From: Fuerstiella sp.
Lineage (GTDB): Bacteria; Planctomycetota; Planctomycetia; Planctomycetales; Planctomycetaceae
Assembly: GCA_029245955.1 (NCBI GenBank)
Contig: JAQWOH010000084.1
Coordinates: forward strand, 91,365 to 155,364
Direction of reading: 5' to 3'
Length of the DNA stretch: 64,000 nt
Shown: positions 1 through 8,738 of the stretch, in pieces
Layout: each line of letters opens with the position of its first letter
Position numbering within the stretch: the stretch's first letter is position 1
The notes under the pieces: model-generated
What the model was told of the DNA's origin: nothing
Database searches by the model: none
Seen by the model: only the letters and a program-made list of their open reading frames with translations
Made by a program: the position numbers and the translations under genes

Positions 1-264
1 GGACAGAGTCACGTAGCTGATCGCTGACAGCATGATCACTCCCATCGTGATTGCCACGAGCTGCAGCCAGAGCAGGCTGGTACCACCCAGAATTCCGAGG
101 AACAATGCTCCGGCAAGCGATCCGCCGCCGAGCGTGATGGCGCTTTGCAGCCAACCGGGGCCGGACAGTTTGGTGTAGACAGCGAGTGTTGCCATGGGGC
201 CCTTGCCCTGAGCGTCACTGATGAGTGTACGTTCTTCTTCGAGTCGATTTTCGCCGGACGACAT
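1..264 (-). CDS. Nramp-like polytopic membrane transporter, N-terminal fragment (cut by window edge)
   Basis: Minus-strand reading frame open from an ATG at 264 to the left edge; 88 codons are visible. A GGAGAAG ribosome-binding site lies just upstream of the ATG and fixes the start. After a charged cytoplasmic leader of about 30 residues comes a glycine-rich segment (LSGPGWLQSAITLGGGSLAG) and then two hydrophobic stretches (about residues 45-62 and 65-86), so this is a multi-pass inner-membrane protein. The GPGWL.SA segment at the first membrane helix resembles the Nramp family of divalent metal/proton symporters, and I infer membership from that alone. The transport residues lie outside the window. 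It is divergent from dxr. Confidence 0.6.
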   Translation of the reverse strand, partial: MSSGENRLEEERTLISDAQGKGPMATLAVYTKLSGPGWLQSAITLGGGSLAGALFLGILGGTSLLWLQLVAITMGVIMLSAISYVTLS

Positions 265-666
265 GCGGAACTTCTCCGAGTGGGTGGGTTGGATGCGACA
301 ACTGGTGTCGCGATGCAGGAGCTGATTGTGAGGTGGCGAACCCAAACAGGTGCCACTTTCCAGGGAATGGCAGGCGCGGTGAAAACAATACCGTTTTCGG
401 TCACGTTCAACCGAATTTGACGCTGGCGTTGCCTATGTCAGGCGCGACAATGGTGGCGAGCAAGCTACAGCACGAATTGGGCCACCGCAACCACTCAGAG
501 GGTCTTAAAACGTCATATCCGCTGAGGATTCGAGTATCGACCTCCCCAAACCCCATCTTGTGATGAAGCGGCTGGGTGTCTAAAATAGGCCTTTAAGAAA
601 CGTTGTAACTCATTTTGTTAACTGTTCTTACGACTGAATCGGTCGTTTAACGCCCGCAACCCAATT
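265..666. other. Divergent intergenic region between the transporter gene and dxr
   Basis: About 400 bases between two divergent genes, so it should carry both promoters. Short open frames exist on both strands but none has a recognisable protein sequence or a good ribosome-binding site. The last 90 bases before dxr are AT-richer than the surroundings. I see no convincing -35/-10 pair, terminator or RNA gene. Confidence 0.5.
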
Positions 667-1824
667 GTGACCACACCTCAGTCGATTGTCGTGCTCGGTT
701 CGACCGGTTCGATCGGGACCAGCTGTCTCGACGTTATCCGCAGTCATCCTGATCGTATGCGCTTGTTGGGAGCAAACGCTTTTCGCAGCGGAAAAGCTTT
801 GTTGAAGCAAGCTCAGGAATTTCAGCCGGACTGGATTTCGTTAGTTGATGAGGCCGCCGCAGACGGGACGTCGTTTGACTTGCTGTCAGGCAAAACACAG
901 CTGTTTACGGGCCCTGGTCACGTGGAGCGGCTGGTACAGCAACCGGAGGTAGACACCGTCGTTTCGGCTATTGTCGGAGCAGCAGGGCTTGAACCGACGT
1001 TGGCGGCAGTCGAGGCCGGCAAGCGGATTGCGTTGGCCAACAAAGAGACGCTGGTTGTGGCTGGTTCCATTGTGACGGAACGGGCTGCAGCTTGCGGAGC
1101 AACAATTCTGCCTGTGGATAGTGAGCACAGTGCCATATTCCAGGCTCTTCAGGGAGGAAGAAAGGCGGATCTGCGGCGCATTATCCTTACCGCGAGCGGT
1201 GGACCATTTCGTGGGTGGACGCGAGACCGAATGCGCGACGTAACGCCGGAAATGGCCCTGCAGCACCCCACCTGGGACATGGGGCCGAAAATAACCATTG
1301 ACTCTGCGACGATGATGAACAAGGCTTTGGAAATCATTGAGGCTCGATGGCTGTTCGGGGTCACTGCGGAACAGATTTCCGTTGTGATTCACCCTCAGTC
1401 ATTTATTCACTCATTTGTGGAATATCACGATGGATCAGTGATTTCACAGATGTCTCCCCCCGACATGAGACTCCCAATACAGTATGCTCTGACGTTTCCG
1501 GACCGGCTGCCATGTCCGTGTCCGGATACCGACTGGTCGATTTCCACTCCCCTGGAACTGCACCCGCCGGACATGGAAGCTTTTCCGGCTCTGCAACTAG
1601 GGTTTGAAGTAGCCGCCAGAGGCGGCACTTCCGGGGTTGTTCTGAATGCTTGTAACGAAGTTGCGGTAGATCGTTTTCTTCGCAGCGACATCCGGTTCGA
1701 CCAGATTACTCAAATTTCTCACGACATCCTTCACCACCATACATTCGACGCTCAGCCAACGCTGGAACAATTGTATTCAGCCGACAGTTGGGCTCGGGAG
1801 GAAGCAGCACGGTGGAACTCATAG
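667..1824 (+). CDS. dxr: 1-deoxy-D-xylulose 5-phosphate reductoisomerase
   Basis: Converts 1-deoxy-D-xylulose 5-phosphate to 2-C-methyl-D-erythritol 4-phosphate with NADPH, the committed step of the non-mevalonate isoprenoid pathway in the cytoplasm. The 385-residue length is normal for the family. The N-terminus has the dinucleotide-binding GSTGSIG (residues 11-17). NKETLV near residue 125, the metal-ligand segment PVDSEHSA (D151, E153), TASGGPF and the SATMMNKALE region that binds substrate and metal are all present. The start is GTG at 667 with no strong ribosome-binding site, so the exact start is less certain. The 3' end overlaps the proposed rseP start by 13 bases, indicating translational coupling. 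Confidence 0.95.
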   Translation: MTTPQSIVVLGSTGSIGTSCLDVIRSHPDRMRLLGANAFRSGKALLKQAQEFQPDWISLVDEAAADGTSFDLLSGKTQLFTGPGHVERLVQQPEVDTVVSAIVGAAGLEPTLAAVEAGKRIALANKETLVVAGSIVTERAAACGATILPVDSEHSAIFQALQGGRKADLRRIILTASGGPFRGWTRDRMRDVTPEMALQHPTWDMGPKITIDSATMMNKALEIIEARWLFGVTAEQISVVIHPQSFIHSFVEYHDGSVISQMSPPDMRLPIQYALTFPDRLPCPCPDTDWSISTPLELHPPDMEAFPALQLGFEVAARGGTSGVVLNACNEVAVDRFLRSDIRFDQITQISHDILHHHTFDAQPTLEQLYSADSWAREEAARWNS

Positions 1825-3908
1825 TTCTTGATCTTAACGTTATCACTCTGGCAGCTCTCAGTCTTGGCGGGATCGGCAAAACACTGTCGGTCGTCCTTGG
1901 CCTGGGAATGGTTATCTTCTTTCATGAGCTCGGCCACTTCGCAGTTGCGAAATGGTGCGACGTCCATGTGGAGCGTTTCAGTATCGGCATTGGACCCATT
2001 ATCTGGAGCCGTCAGAAAGGTGAAACGGAATACGCTCTGTCTGCGCTGCCGTTTGGTGGTTATGTCAAGATGCTGGGTCAGGACGACATGGATCCCAACC
2101 AGATGACCAGCGATGAAATCGCTGAAAACGAGCGATCTTATTCTGCGAAGAAGGTCTGGCAGCGGATGGCGATCATCTCGGCCGGCGTGATTATGAATGT
2201 CATTACCGGGTTTCTGTTCTTCGCCATTGCCTATCGCTACGGAGTCGTGGAGTTGGTTCCCATGGTGGGGAATGTTCATGCGGGTTCACCGGCATGGGAA
2301 GCGGGGATTAACGACGGAGACACGATTCGCAGCATTAACGGCGACAGCATCCAGAATTTTACAGATATCAATCAGGCCGTTGTGCTGTCCAGCGGATCTG
2401 TGGCAATTGAAGGTGATCGTGCTGACGGAACACCGTTCTCTACTGTGATTATGCCTGAACTTGGCAAGACAGTTCGCATGATCGGCGTTGGCCCGGCCAA
2501 TTCAGCGCTGCTGTCGACTCAGATTCCTGACCCGGAATCGATCGTTATTCATGGTCTGGCCGCGGAACAGGCTTCACGCCCGTTTTTGCCCGGTGACCGT
2601 GTTGTCTCCGTCAACGGCCAGCCGGTCGGGCATCTGCACGAAATGGCCTACCTGACTGCGAAGTTCGCGTCCGAAGAATTAACCTACTCGGTGCAGCGGC
2701 CGCTGACATCCGGTGACGGTAAGGTATTGCCCGACCAGCATGAGTCGATTGAAATTGTGGTGCCTCCGAAACCAATGAAATCACTGGGGATCTGGATGGC
2801 GATTGGCCCGGTCACCTCCATTGTGAAGGGATCTGTCGCCGAGACCGCTGGTCTTAGAGTTGACGACCTCATTACGAAAGTTGACGACCTGACGGTCAGC
2901 AAGGACATCGATCCACTGCGATTGCCGAACTATTTTGCCGAACACGCCGGTACTCCCGTTGTCATCACCGTGACTCGTCAGACAGAGGACAAAGGTGACG
3001 TCGAAACACAATTAACCATGACTCCCACAGACGCTCCCGGCTGGTCAGAGCGTCCGATGTCCATCACAGCGCCATTGCCGATTTCAGCGATCGGTGCCGG
3101 AATCCATGTGCAGCGTCGAATTGCTCATATCGTGGAAGGCAGCGAAGCGGCTCTGGATGGCAAACTCAAAGTCGATCAGAAGATTTCCAGCATCGAACTG
3201 CAACACGCCGATCCGCAGAATATCGTAAAGGACATTCTGGGAGACAATGTGGCTGCTGAGAAAATTGACCTGGAGAACCTCGATGTTGACGAACAGGCAC
3301 CAGGTGAGCCGAACTGGGCCTATGTCTTCAGTATTATTCAGCAGGTGCCCGATCGCCACGTGCGCATTCATGTTTCTTCTGCCGCAGACGGCGGTGGTTT
3401 TGCGACTGTGCTGAAGGAGACGAAGGCGGAACAGGACTGGTTCATGCCGCTGCGAGGAATCAATGGCTGGGAGCGCGAAACCAGAGTCCGAATGGCTGAG
3501 TCCTGGAGTGAAGCCGCCTCTCTGGGGTTACGGCATACCAAGAACTCGGGCATCAATATTTACATGACGCTGCGTTCACTGGTCCAGGGGAATCTCTCGG
3601 TCAAGGCATTGAGTGGTCCGCTGGGAATCGTCAGTATTGGTTACATGGTGGCTGATCACGGTACCACAAAGCTGTTAATGTTTCTGGGCTTCCTCAGTAT
3701 CAACCTTGCCGTGTTGAACTTTCTGCCGATTCCAATTCTGGATGGCGGGCATATGGTCTTTCTGATTTGGGAAGCGGTGGCAAGACGCAAACCGAGCCCC
3801 AAGGTCATCAATCTGGCTCACGGTGTGGGCCTTGTGTTTATCATTTCGCTGTTCGTCTTTGTTATGTACCTGGACATCTTCGTGAACCGACTTGGGTTTG
3901 GCGGTTAA
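1812..3908 (+). CDS. rseP: RseP-type site-2 intramembrane zinc metalloprotease with extended PDZ region
   Basis: Membrane-embedded protease that cleaves transmembrane anti-sigma factors or leftover signal peptides. HELGH in the first membrane helix supplies the zinc ligands and catalytic Glu (residues 38-42 from the GTG start). The C-terminal membrane helices carry NFLPIPILDGG, which holds the third zinc ligand. Between them lie PDZ-like segments. At 698 residues the protein is about 250 longer than the usual 420-460, so it has extra periplasmic PDZ-like sequence. I prefer GTG 1812 because GGGAGGA sits 8 bases upstream; an in-frame TTG at 1788 is also possible. Coupled to dxr. The sigma/anti-sigma pair at 5306-6492 is an obvious but unproven candidate substrate system. 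Confidence 0.93.
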   Translation: MELIVLDLNVITLAALSLGGIGKTLSVVLGLGMVIFFHELGHFAVAKWCDVHVERFSIGIGPIIWSRQKGETEYALSALPFGGYVKMLGQDDMDPNQMTSDEIAENERSYSAKKVWQRMAIISAGVIMNVITGFLFFAIAYRYGVVELVPMVGNVHAGSPAWEAGINDGDTIRSINGDSIQNFTDINQAVVLSSGSVAIEGDRADGTPFSTVIMPELGKTVRMIGVGPANSALLSTQIPDPESIVIHGLAAEQASRPFLPGDRVVSVNGQPVGHLHEMAYLTAKFASEELTYSVQRPLTSGDGKVLPDQHESIEIVVPPKPMKSLGIWMAIGPVTSIVKGSVAETAGLRVDDLITKVDDLTVSKDIDPLRLPNYFAEHAGTPVVITVTRQTEDKGDVETQLTMTPTDAPGWSERPMSITAPLPISAIGAGIHVQRRIAHIVEGSEAALDGKLKVDQKISSIELQHADPQNIVKDILGDNVAAEKIDLENLDVDEQAPGEPNWAYVFSIIQQVPDRHVRIHVSSAADGGGFATVLKETKAEQDWFMPLRGINGWERETRVRMAESWSEAASLGLRHTKNSGINIYMTLRSLVQGNLSVKALSGPLGIVSIGYMVADHGTTKLLMFLGFLSINLAVLNFLPIPILDGGHMVFLIWEAVARRKPSPKVINLAHGVGLVFIISLFVFVMYLDIFVNRLGFGG

Positions 3909-3971
3909 GCCCCGAGGTCGCGGCCGCTTACAGCGTTTCGGTCTGGCCCGGAAAGGTCCGGGGCCGCGGGA

Positions 3972-5309
3972 CTATCGAAATTCCAAACGCCCGTCGCGCG
4001 AAGGCCGTCCACCCCCGGAACGGCCTTCGCCCCGTCCGTCGTCGCGATTGCGGCTGCCGCGATTGTCGTCCCTGTCCGGACGACCGAAGCCTCCTCGGCT
4101 ACCGAACGAAGATCCCCGACCCATTCCTCCACGGCCTCCAAACGACCAGCCCCGCTGAAGATCCGTAAGATCGTTGATTAAGCCCGCTATCGCCGAATCC
4201 TCCGCGTCTTCGGCGCTGAGTCTCTCGCGTTCCGTTTTTAACCGCTCCATTTTTAGTGAATCGGCCGCTCGACCAGGATCCATCGTCATAAGGTCCAATT
4301 GCATGCCGCGATCGCCATCTTCAAACACATTCACCAGATTGTCATCATTTTCAAACAGTGTCCTCAGGTCGCCGTTGCGGTCTCCCAGGTGCTTTTCTCT
4401 GAACACACGACTGTAGTGGCGCAAGCCATCGCCGACGCATTTGCCCAGCAGAAAAGCCTTGCGACGACGGGTATCTTCGTCCCCGACAGGCTCGGCATCA
4501 TTTCGAGTCTTGAAAAACGTCTGCGACAACAGTTCCCACTCGGCAGTGTCAAAATAACTTTGCACATCTGCGATCTGAACCAAATCAAAAACCGGGAAGT
4601 TGGGGACTGCCGGTTGGGGAGGCCGTCCCGTTGCAGGTGGGTGACCTGACAGGTCAGGACGCCCCAAGAGACCAAACGAATTGCGGACCTGACGCAGCAC
4701 CCACACAATCTTCGTCAGCGTAATTTCACAGCTGTCATTTGGATTGAAGCCATTTAGTTTGCTGTTGAGTTCCGGCGGAACTTTCATCGGGACAAGAGAA
4801 TTCAGAAGAGACTCGAACTGCTGTTCTGTGAGATCCACTGCGAGCCACTCTCCTTGTGGCCGTGATGGTTCCCGAAGCCCGCGAATCCCGATAACGATAA
4901 CGTTTCTAGACGCATGGCTGGCCACATACGCTTGCTGGACCTTGTGCACCCATTCGGCTGGATCCCCTTCGTAGCTGCGTATCTTTGCCTCCTGCGTGGC
5001 ATCCATCGGGCGCCACCAATCGTGCAGCATTCTCAGCTTTGACTCCAGCGATGGGTCTGCTGAGACGGCATCGTGAACGGAAATGATCCGTTCTTTGTAC
5101 TCAGAATCCCTGGATTCAAATCCGGCAGCCTGCGTCAGCAGGCGTTGCTGCTGACGCGGTTCCAGCTGATCGAACTTGTTGATTGACGCGCGTAACGCCG
5201 AGTCCGGCGAGTCCAGTCTTTCCACCCATCCGGCGCAGAGCATGGTGACTGAAGCCCCGGCAATCACTGACAACACAGGGAACAGATTGTTCTTCATCGC
5301 ATTGCTCAT
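3972..5309 (-). CDS. Membrane-anchored protein with RG-rich C-terminal tail, third gene of ECF sigma operon
   Basis: A 445-residue protein of unknown function. Residues 9-27 form one hydrophobic membrane segment after a short basic N-terminus, which predicts a single-pass anchor with the bulk outside the cytoplasm. The central 350 residues are mixed and helical-looking, with many charged residues. The last 55 or so residues are low-complexity and made of Gly, Arg, Ser and Asp, with several RGG/GRG units like the RGG boxes of RNA-binding proteins. Its ATG overlaps the stop of the anti-sigma-like gene as ATGA, so it is translationally coupled. I infer a role in the stress signalling or effector output of that sigma factor. 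No catalytic motif is recognised. Confidence 0.8.
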   Translation of the reverse strand: MSNAMKNNLFPVLSVIAGASVTMLCAGWVERLDSPDSALRASINKFDQLEPRQQQRLLTQAAGFESRDSEYKERIISVHDAVSADPSLESKLRMLHDWWRPMDATQEAKIRSYEGDPAEWVHKVQQAYVASHASRNVIVIGIRGLREPSRPQGEWLAVDLTEQQFESLLNSLVPMKVPPELNSKLNGFNPNDSCEITLTKIVWVLRQVRNSFGLLGRPDLSGHPPATGRPPQPAVPNFPVFDLVQIADVQSYFDTAEWELLSQTFFKTRNDAEPVGDEDTRRRKAFLLGKCVGDGLRHYSRVFREKHLGDRNGDLRTLFENDDNLVNVFEDGDRGMQLDLMTMDPGRAADSLKMERLKTERERLSAEDAEDSAIAGLINDLTDLQRGWSFGGRGGMGRGSSFGSRGGFGRPDRDDNRGSRNRDDGRGEGRSGGGRPSRDGRLEFR

Positions 5310-5848
5310 TCGTCAGGCTCCGTTTGAGTCTCTTCAGAGCTGAGCTTCAATGCCTTGAGTGTGGCCACGTTTGGCACAAGATCGTAGAGTTCGATCGAAG
5401 GAAGCAGGTCGATATGTTCCAGGGCGACGGCATTCACATTTGACTCAGCCTCCCGCTTTTCCTGGGCCATGCCCGCTATGGCCAGCCCGACTCCGGCCCC
5501 GAAGATTCCCACCAGGAAATACGGGACAATCTTGTATTGTGCCAATGTCTTTGCCAGGTTCTGCACTCGCCTGCCCGCAGAGGTCCTGTCGTCCTTTATG
5601 ACTTCGGCGGAGATTGTTGCCAGAGTTTGCTGAGTAAACTGTCCGCTGGCAGACACGTCGTCCAGCGAATCAAGCAGGCCCCATGTTCTCGACAGGATGT
5701 CGGCATGACTCCGCGCTGCGGAATCTGTGAGCAGGAGCCGTTCGATCTCGTTCATCTGGGTATCGTCGAGCTCACCGTCGAGATAGCTGACCAGTTCTGT
5801 CAGCTTCTCGTCAAGGTCTTCGTCCACGCTCTCTGGTTGTTGCGACAT
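5306..5848 (-). CDS. Anti-sigma-factor-like single-pass membrane protein
   Basis: A 180-residue protein with a cytoplasmic helical N-terminal domain containing LVSYLDGEL, a pattern common at the start of anti-sigma domains. One hydrophobic membrane segment follows near residues 115-135 (YFLVGIFGAGVGLAIAG), then a short extracytoplasmic tail. The HxxxCxxC zinc motif of the ZAS class is absent. The gene directly follows an ECF sigma gene and overlaps the next gene by ATGA, so I infer it binds and restrains that sigma factor at the membrane. Start chosen at ATG 5848; GTG 5854 is two codons upstream. The single-pass topology would make it a plausible substrate for site-2 proteolysis. Confidence 0.8.
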   Translation of the reverse strand: MSQQPESVDEDLDEKLTELVSYLDGELDDTQMNEIERLLLTDSAARSHADILSRTWGLLDSLDDVSASGQFTQQTLATISAEVIKDDRTSAGRRVQNLAKTLAQYKIVPYFLVGIFGAGVGLAIAGMAQEKREAESNVNAVALEHIDLLPSIELYDLVPNVATLKALKLSSEETQTEPDE

Positions 5849-5883
5849 AGTCACGTCCGACTGGTATCAATTCGCCTGTCTCA

Positions 5884-6492
5884 TCAAAGATGGCGTTCCA
5901 GAACTTCCTTCAGATTACCTCGTGCCCGCGATAGCAGTGATTTTACTGCAACTACGTTCAGGTCCATGATTTCGCCGATATCCTGGTAACTCATGCCTTC
6001 AAACTTGTGCAGCAGCACGGCCGTCTTTTGGCGTTCGTTCAGTGAATCAAGGGCGTTGCGGACGATGTGCTGTGTCTCTTTGGAATCAATCTGTCTGGTC
6101 GGCATAAGTGCCGATTTTTCTGCCAGAAATTCCTGTTCTCGACGAACTGCCTCCTCGGGATCTGACGACCCGGACAGGGGAATTTCCCGCCTTCTGGCCA
6201 GTCCACGCTTCTGGTTGCTGGCTAGATTGTGGGCGATTCGGAACAGCCACGTTGAAAATCGTGCGCGGGCAGTGTAGCGTTCGCGTGCCTTGTAGACGCG
6301 CATGAACACTTCCTGAGCCATGTCCTCGGCAGCGGTCCGATCGCGAATCAGGTGATAAAAGAACCCGATCAATCGGTCCTGATATCGCTTGACCAAATCT
6401 TCGAACGCCGAATCGTCGCCACTGATGACCTGCATCATCAATTGAACATCCGGGTCGGCGAGATACTGATTCGGCAGTGATTGCGAAACCAA
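5884..6492 (-). CDS. ECF-family RNA polymerase sigma factor (RpoE-like)
   Basis: A 202-residue alternative sigma factor. Region 2 spans about residues 25-95, with the core-binding and -10 recognition helices (YQDRLIGFFYHLIRD, then AEDMAQEVFMRVY and FSTWLFRIAHN). A linker of about 40 residues follows, then region 4 with the helix-turn-helix QKTAVLLHKFEGMSYQDIG and LSRARGNLKEVL. The start is TTG at 6492, supported by an AGGAG site 8 bases upstream. First gene of the three-gene operon at 3972-6492. It presumably directs its own operon and further genes, but I see no clear autoregulatory promoter sequence. Confidence 0.93.
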   Translation of the reverse strand: MVSQSLPNQYLADPDVQLMMQVISGDDSAFEDLVKRYQDRLIGFFYHLIRDRTAAEDMAQEVFMRVYKARERYTARARFSTWLFRIAHNLASNQKRGLARRREIPLSGSSDPEEAVRREQEFLAEKSALMPTRQIDSKETQHIVRNALDSLNERQKTAVLLHKFEGMSYQDIGEIMDLNVVAVKSLLSRARGNLKEVLERHL

Positions 6493-6637
6493 CGAAGACG
6501 CTCCTGAACCGAATTGGCAAAGTCACGCTGCACTCTGTGGTCACGAAGCGCCAAGTGCAGCGACGGCAGTATGTAAAGACGTCTACTGTATGCCTGGAAG
6601 GCAGGAAAATACAGGAAGTATAGAACTCATGGCGCAC

Positions 6638-6673
6638 AAAAAAGCCTTGATCAGTCGTGACCAAGGCTTTTTT
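6638..6673 (-). terminator. Rho-independent terminator downstream of tRNA-Glu
   Basis: A perfect 12-base inverted repeat, AAAAAAGCCTTG (6638-6649) and CAAGGCTTTTTT (6662-6673), with a 12-base loop. Read on the minus strand it starts four bases after the tRNA-Glu 3' end and ends in a run of T. The symmetry means it could also stop plus-strand transcription. Confidence 0.88.
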
Positions 6674-6676
6674 GAT

Positions 6677-6751
6677 TGACCCCAGGGGGATTTGAACCCC
6701 CGTTACTGGAATGAAAATCCAGTGTCCTAGGCCTAACTAGACGATGGGGCC
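6677..6751 (-). tRNA. tRNA-Glu (anticodon TTC)
   Basis: A 75-base cloverleaf on the minus strand. The acceptor stem GGCCCCA pairs with TGGGGTC (one G-T pair) and the discriminator is A. The anticodon stem CTGGA/TCCAG encloses the loop TTTTCAT, giving anticodon TTC for GAA/GAG. The T arm is GGGGG-TTCAAAT-CCCCC. CCA is not encoded. A strong terminator follows immediately. Confidence 0.96.
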
Positions 6752-6959
6752 GCATTTCAATGCTTCTGTCGGATTCCAGTACGGCTCGACTTCACAGATT
6801 ATTTCGGCAAACAGAGGCACTCACGAAAAAACTTCCGATGCGGGACAATCACTAGGATATTCGAGCCATACCTCGAAATAATAGCTTTGCTCCCGTTAAA
6901 TCGCATCGTAGACGTCGGCCAAAATAACCGGCTGTTCCACAACGGAAAGCGCCGCAGAA

Positions 6960-7154
6960 CTATCTGTTAGCCGCAGCACTGTCGTCTTGCGATTCACGAA
7001 CCATTGCGTCCACGACTTCTTTGCGATGTACTGGAATTTCACGCGGCGCTTTGATGCCAAGGCGTACCTTGTCACCTCGCACTTCAATCACCGTGACCAC
7101 AACATCGTCGTTGATCACGATACTTTCACTTTTTTTTCTTGAAAGAACTAACAT
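6960..7154 (-). CDS. csrA: Carbon storage regulator CsrA, RNA-binding translational regulator
   Basis: A 64-residue protein matching CsrA/RsmA along its whole length: MLVLSRKKSESI at the N-terminus, VTVIEVRGDKVRLGI in the central strands, and APREIPVHRKEV with the RNA-contacting Arg and basic residues. CsrA dimers bind GGA-containing mRNA leaders and block or stabilise translation. The ATG at 7154 is preceded by an AGAGGG site. No flagellar genes, which often accompany csrA, are nearby; it stands alone between tRNA-Glu and the HU-like gene. The C-terminal tail (SQDDSAAANR) is a few residues longer and more acidic than in E. coli. Confidence 0.96.
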   Translation of the reverse strand: MLVLSRKKSESIVINDDVVVTVIEVRGDKVRLGIKAPREIPVHRKEVVDAMVRESQDDSAAANR

Positions 7155-7393
7155 CTCACGCCCTCTGCGCGGTCCCCGGAATCAACGTTCCTCTCACTGC
7201 CTGCAAGATGCCATTCGAGCGATCAGGTTCGGCAGAAAAACGCACCCGCGGATTTTCCGTTGATGGATGCATTTTAGGGTGAACCCTCACCCGGTCAACC
7301 GGCTGAAGTGCACGAAATTAAAGGCAACGTAGTTCCGGATGTTCGCTGCTAAGGGCGTTTTAGACTCAATCGCCGTTGCGCAGACGAGCAACT

Positions 7394-7702
7394 CTAGATC
7401 ATTTCCTTCAACTTCTTCAAAGGTCGTACTTTAACCACGTTTGAGGCCGGTTTTGCCTTAATCATGATGGTTTCGCCAGTTGCCGGGTTACGACCTTCAC
7501 GTTCCGGAGTCGCTTTTTTCCTATGAACATAAATTTTCATCAGGCCAGGGAGATTAAAGATCCCACTGCCTTGTGTCAGGTTTTCTTCAATCAAACCCTC
7601 TAGTGCATCCAACACTGCACCAACCTCTTTGCGGCTCTGACTGGTTGCTTCAGCCAGTGCGTTTAGAATTTCAGATTTGGAGAGGGGTTTGTCCTTTGCC
7701 AT
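7394..7702 (-). CDS. HU/IHF-family DNA-binding protein
   Basis: A 102-residue nucleoid-associated protein of the HU superfamily. It has the N-terminal helical dimerisation half (LSKSEILNALAEATSQSRKEV), the GSGIFNLPGLMKI turn, and the DNA-binding arm with EGRNPATGETI. Compared with canonical HU, the usual GF(G)xF turn reads GIFNLPGLMKI and the arm runs into a basic C-terminus (KVRPLKKLKEMI). It therefore belongs to the divergent HU-like group often seen in planctomycetes rather than to standard hupA/B. The start at 7702 has a strong AAAAGGAG site. Monocistronic, divergent from rsmD. Confidence 0.92.
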   Translation of the reverse strand: MAKDKPLSKSEILNALAEATSQSRKEVGAVLDALEGLIEENLTQGSGIFNLPGLMKIYVHRKKATPEREGRNPATGETIMIKAKPASNVVKVRPLKKLKEMI

Positions 7703-7986
7703 CGGCGGAGAACTCCTTTTGGGCTGCTCTAGTGAACCTCACAACGCCACGATCAGTCAGTTTGCGAGGAAAATACATGTGTTAAGGGGAGATTAAGCGA
7801 GCCAGACAACATGTCAATGTTATCCACGGCGACAAATCCACAATTTGCTGGGTTTGTCGATTACAGACCCTCTTTTGCTTTGGTAAAGGGACATTTCGCA
7901 CTAACCTCGCTCAGTTGGGCCATCTCAGTGCCCGGAAAATCACATGTTTACTGAACATACGAACACTAAGTATTGCGTCTGAGGCA

Positions 7987-8634
7987 ATGACACTTCGAAT
8001 TATTGGCGGGGAGTTTCGTCGGCGAATCCTGAAAATTCCCCATGGGAACACGACTCGCCCTTATACCGATCGCATACGTCAGATCGTTTTTGATCGCATT
8101 GCCCCTCTCGTTCCCAATGCTCGCGTGGCCGACATTTTCTCGGGTGTCGGCACGATGGGCATGGAGTCGCTGAGTCGAGGGGCTGATTCGTGTGTGTTCA
8201 TTGAAGGGGATGCAGCGATTCATAAATCGCTGACTGAAAATGTTGCCACGATTGCTCCAGGGAAGCCAACGGTTTGCTGGAAAACCAACATTCATCGAAC
8301 ATCATTCTGCCCCCAGGGAGCGGACGAGTGTTTCCCGTATACGCTGCTGTTCTTCGATCCACCGTACGATCAGTGCCCACTGTTGGCGTCTCGCGAGGTT
8401 CTTGGAAAAGCGTTGGTTCGGCTGGCCAGGCCCCGAGCGACCTCTGACGATGCAACAATGATTTTGAGAACCCCGGAACACTTTGAGTTTTCAGGCTCCG
8501 ACCCCTGGAAAATTGCAGATTGCTGGCGAAAATCCACCATGAATCTGTGGGTCCTCAAAAAACGACCTGTTGTGGACGAACCGTCTACCGCGGAACAGCA
8601 CGCAGCAACCAGTCCTCACAACGACGACGAATAA
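7987..8634 (+). CDS. rsmD: RsmD-type 16S rRNA (guanine-N2) methyltransferase
   Basis: Predicted S-adenosylmethionine-dependent methyltransferase that modifies G966 of 16S rRNA during small-subunit assembly. The family start MTLRIIGGEFRRR, the TRPYTDRIRQIVFD segment, motif I (VADIFSGVGTMGMESLSRG) and the catalytic NPPY-type motif as FFDPPYD are all visible. I place the start at ATG 7987 because the family begins there; an in-frame upstream codon at 7915 would add 24 unlikely residues. The C-terminal 25 residues (after LKKRP) are low-complexity and acidic. Directly upstream of htpG on the same strand. Confidence 0.92.
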   Translation: MTLRIIGGEFRRRILKIPHGNTTRPYTDRIRQIVFDRIAPLVPNARVADIFSGVGTMGMESLSRGADSCVFIEGDAAIHKSLTENVATIAPGKPTVCWKTNIHRTSFCPQGADECFPYTLLFFDPPYDQCPLLASREVLGKALVRLARPRATSDDATMILRTPEHFEFSGSDPWKIADCWRKSTMNLWVLKKRPVVDEPSTAEQHAATSPHNDDE

Positions 8635-8738
8635 TCAGTCTGCTCAAATCCGGATGCAGTCGGCAGTTTCAGGCAACGCCGTTTGGGTGGCGAATCACAA
8701 TAACACACGACTCCTTACTCTTTCCCGAAGTGTCTCAC

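Noticed and set aside
8520..8738. Upstream extension of htpG
   Set aside because: It overlaps the end of rsmD in another frame and does not resemble Hsp90; the family start is ATG 8739.
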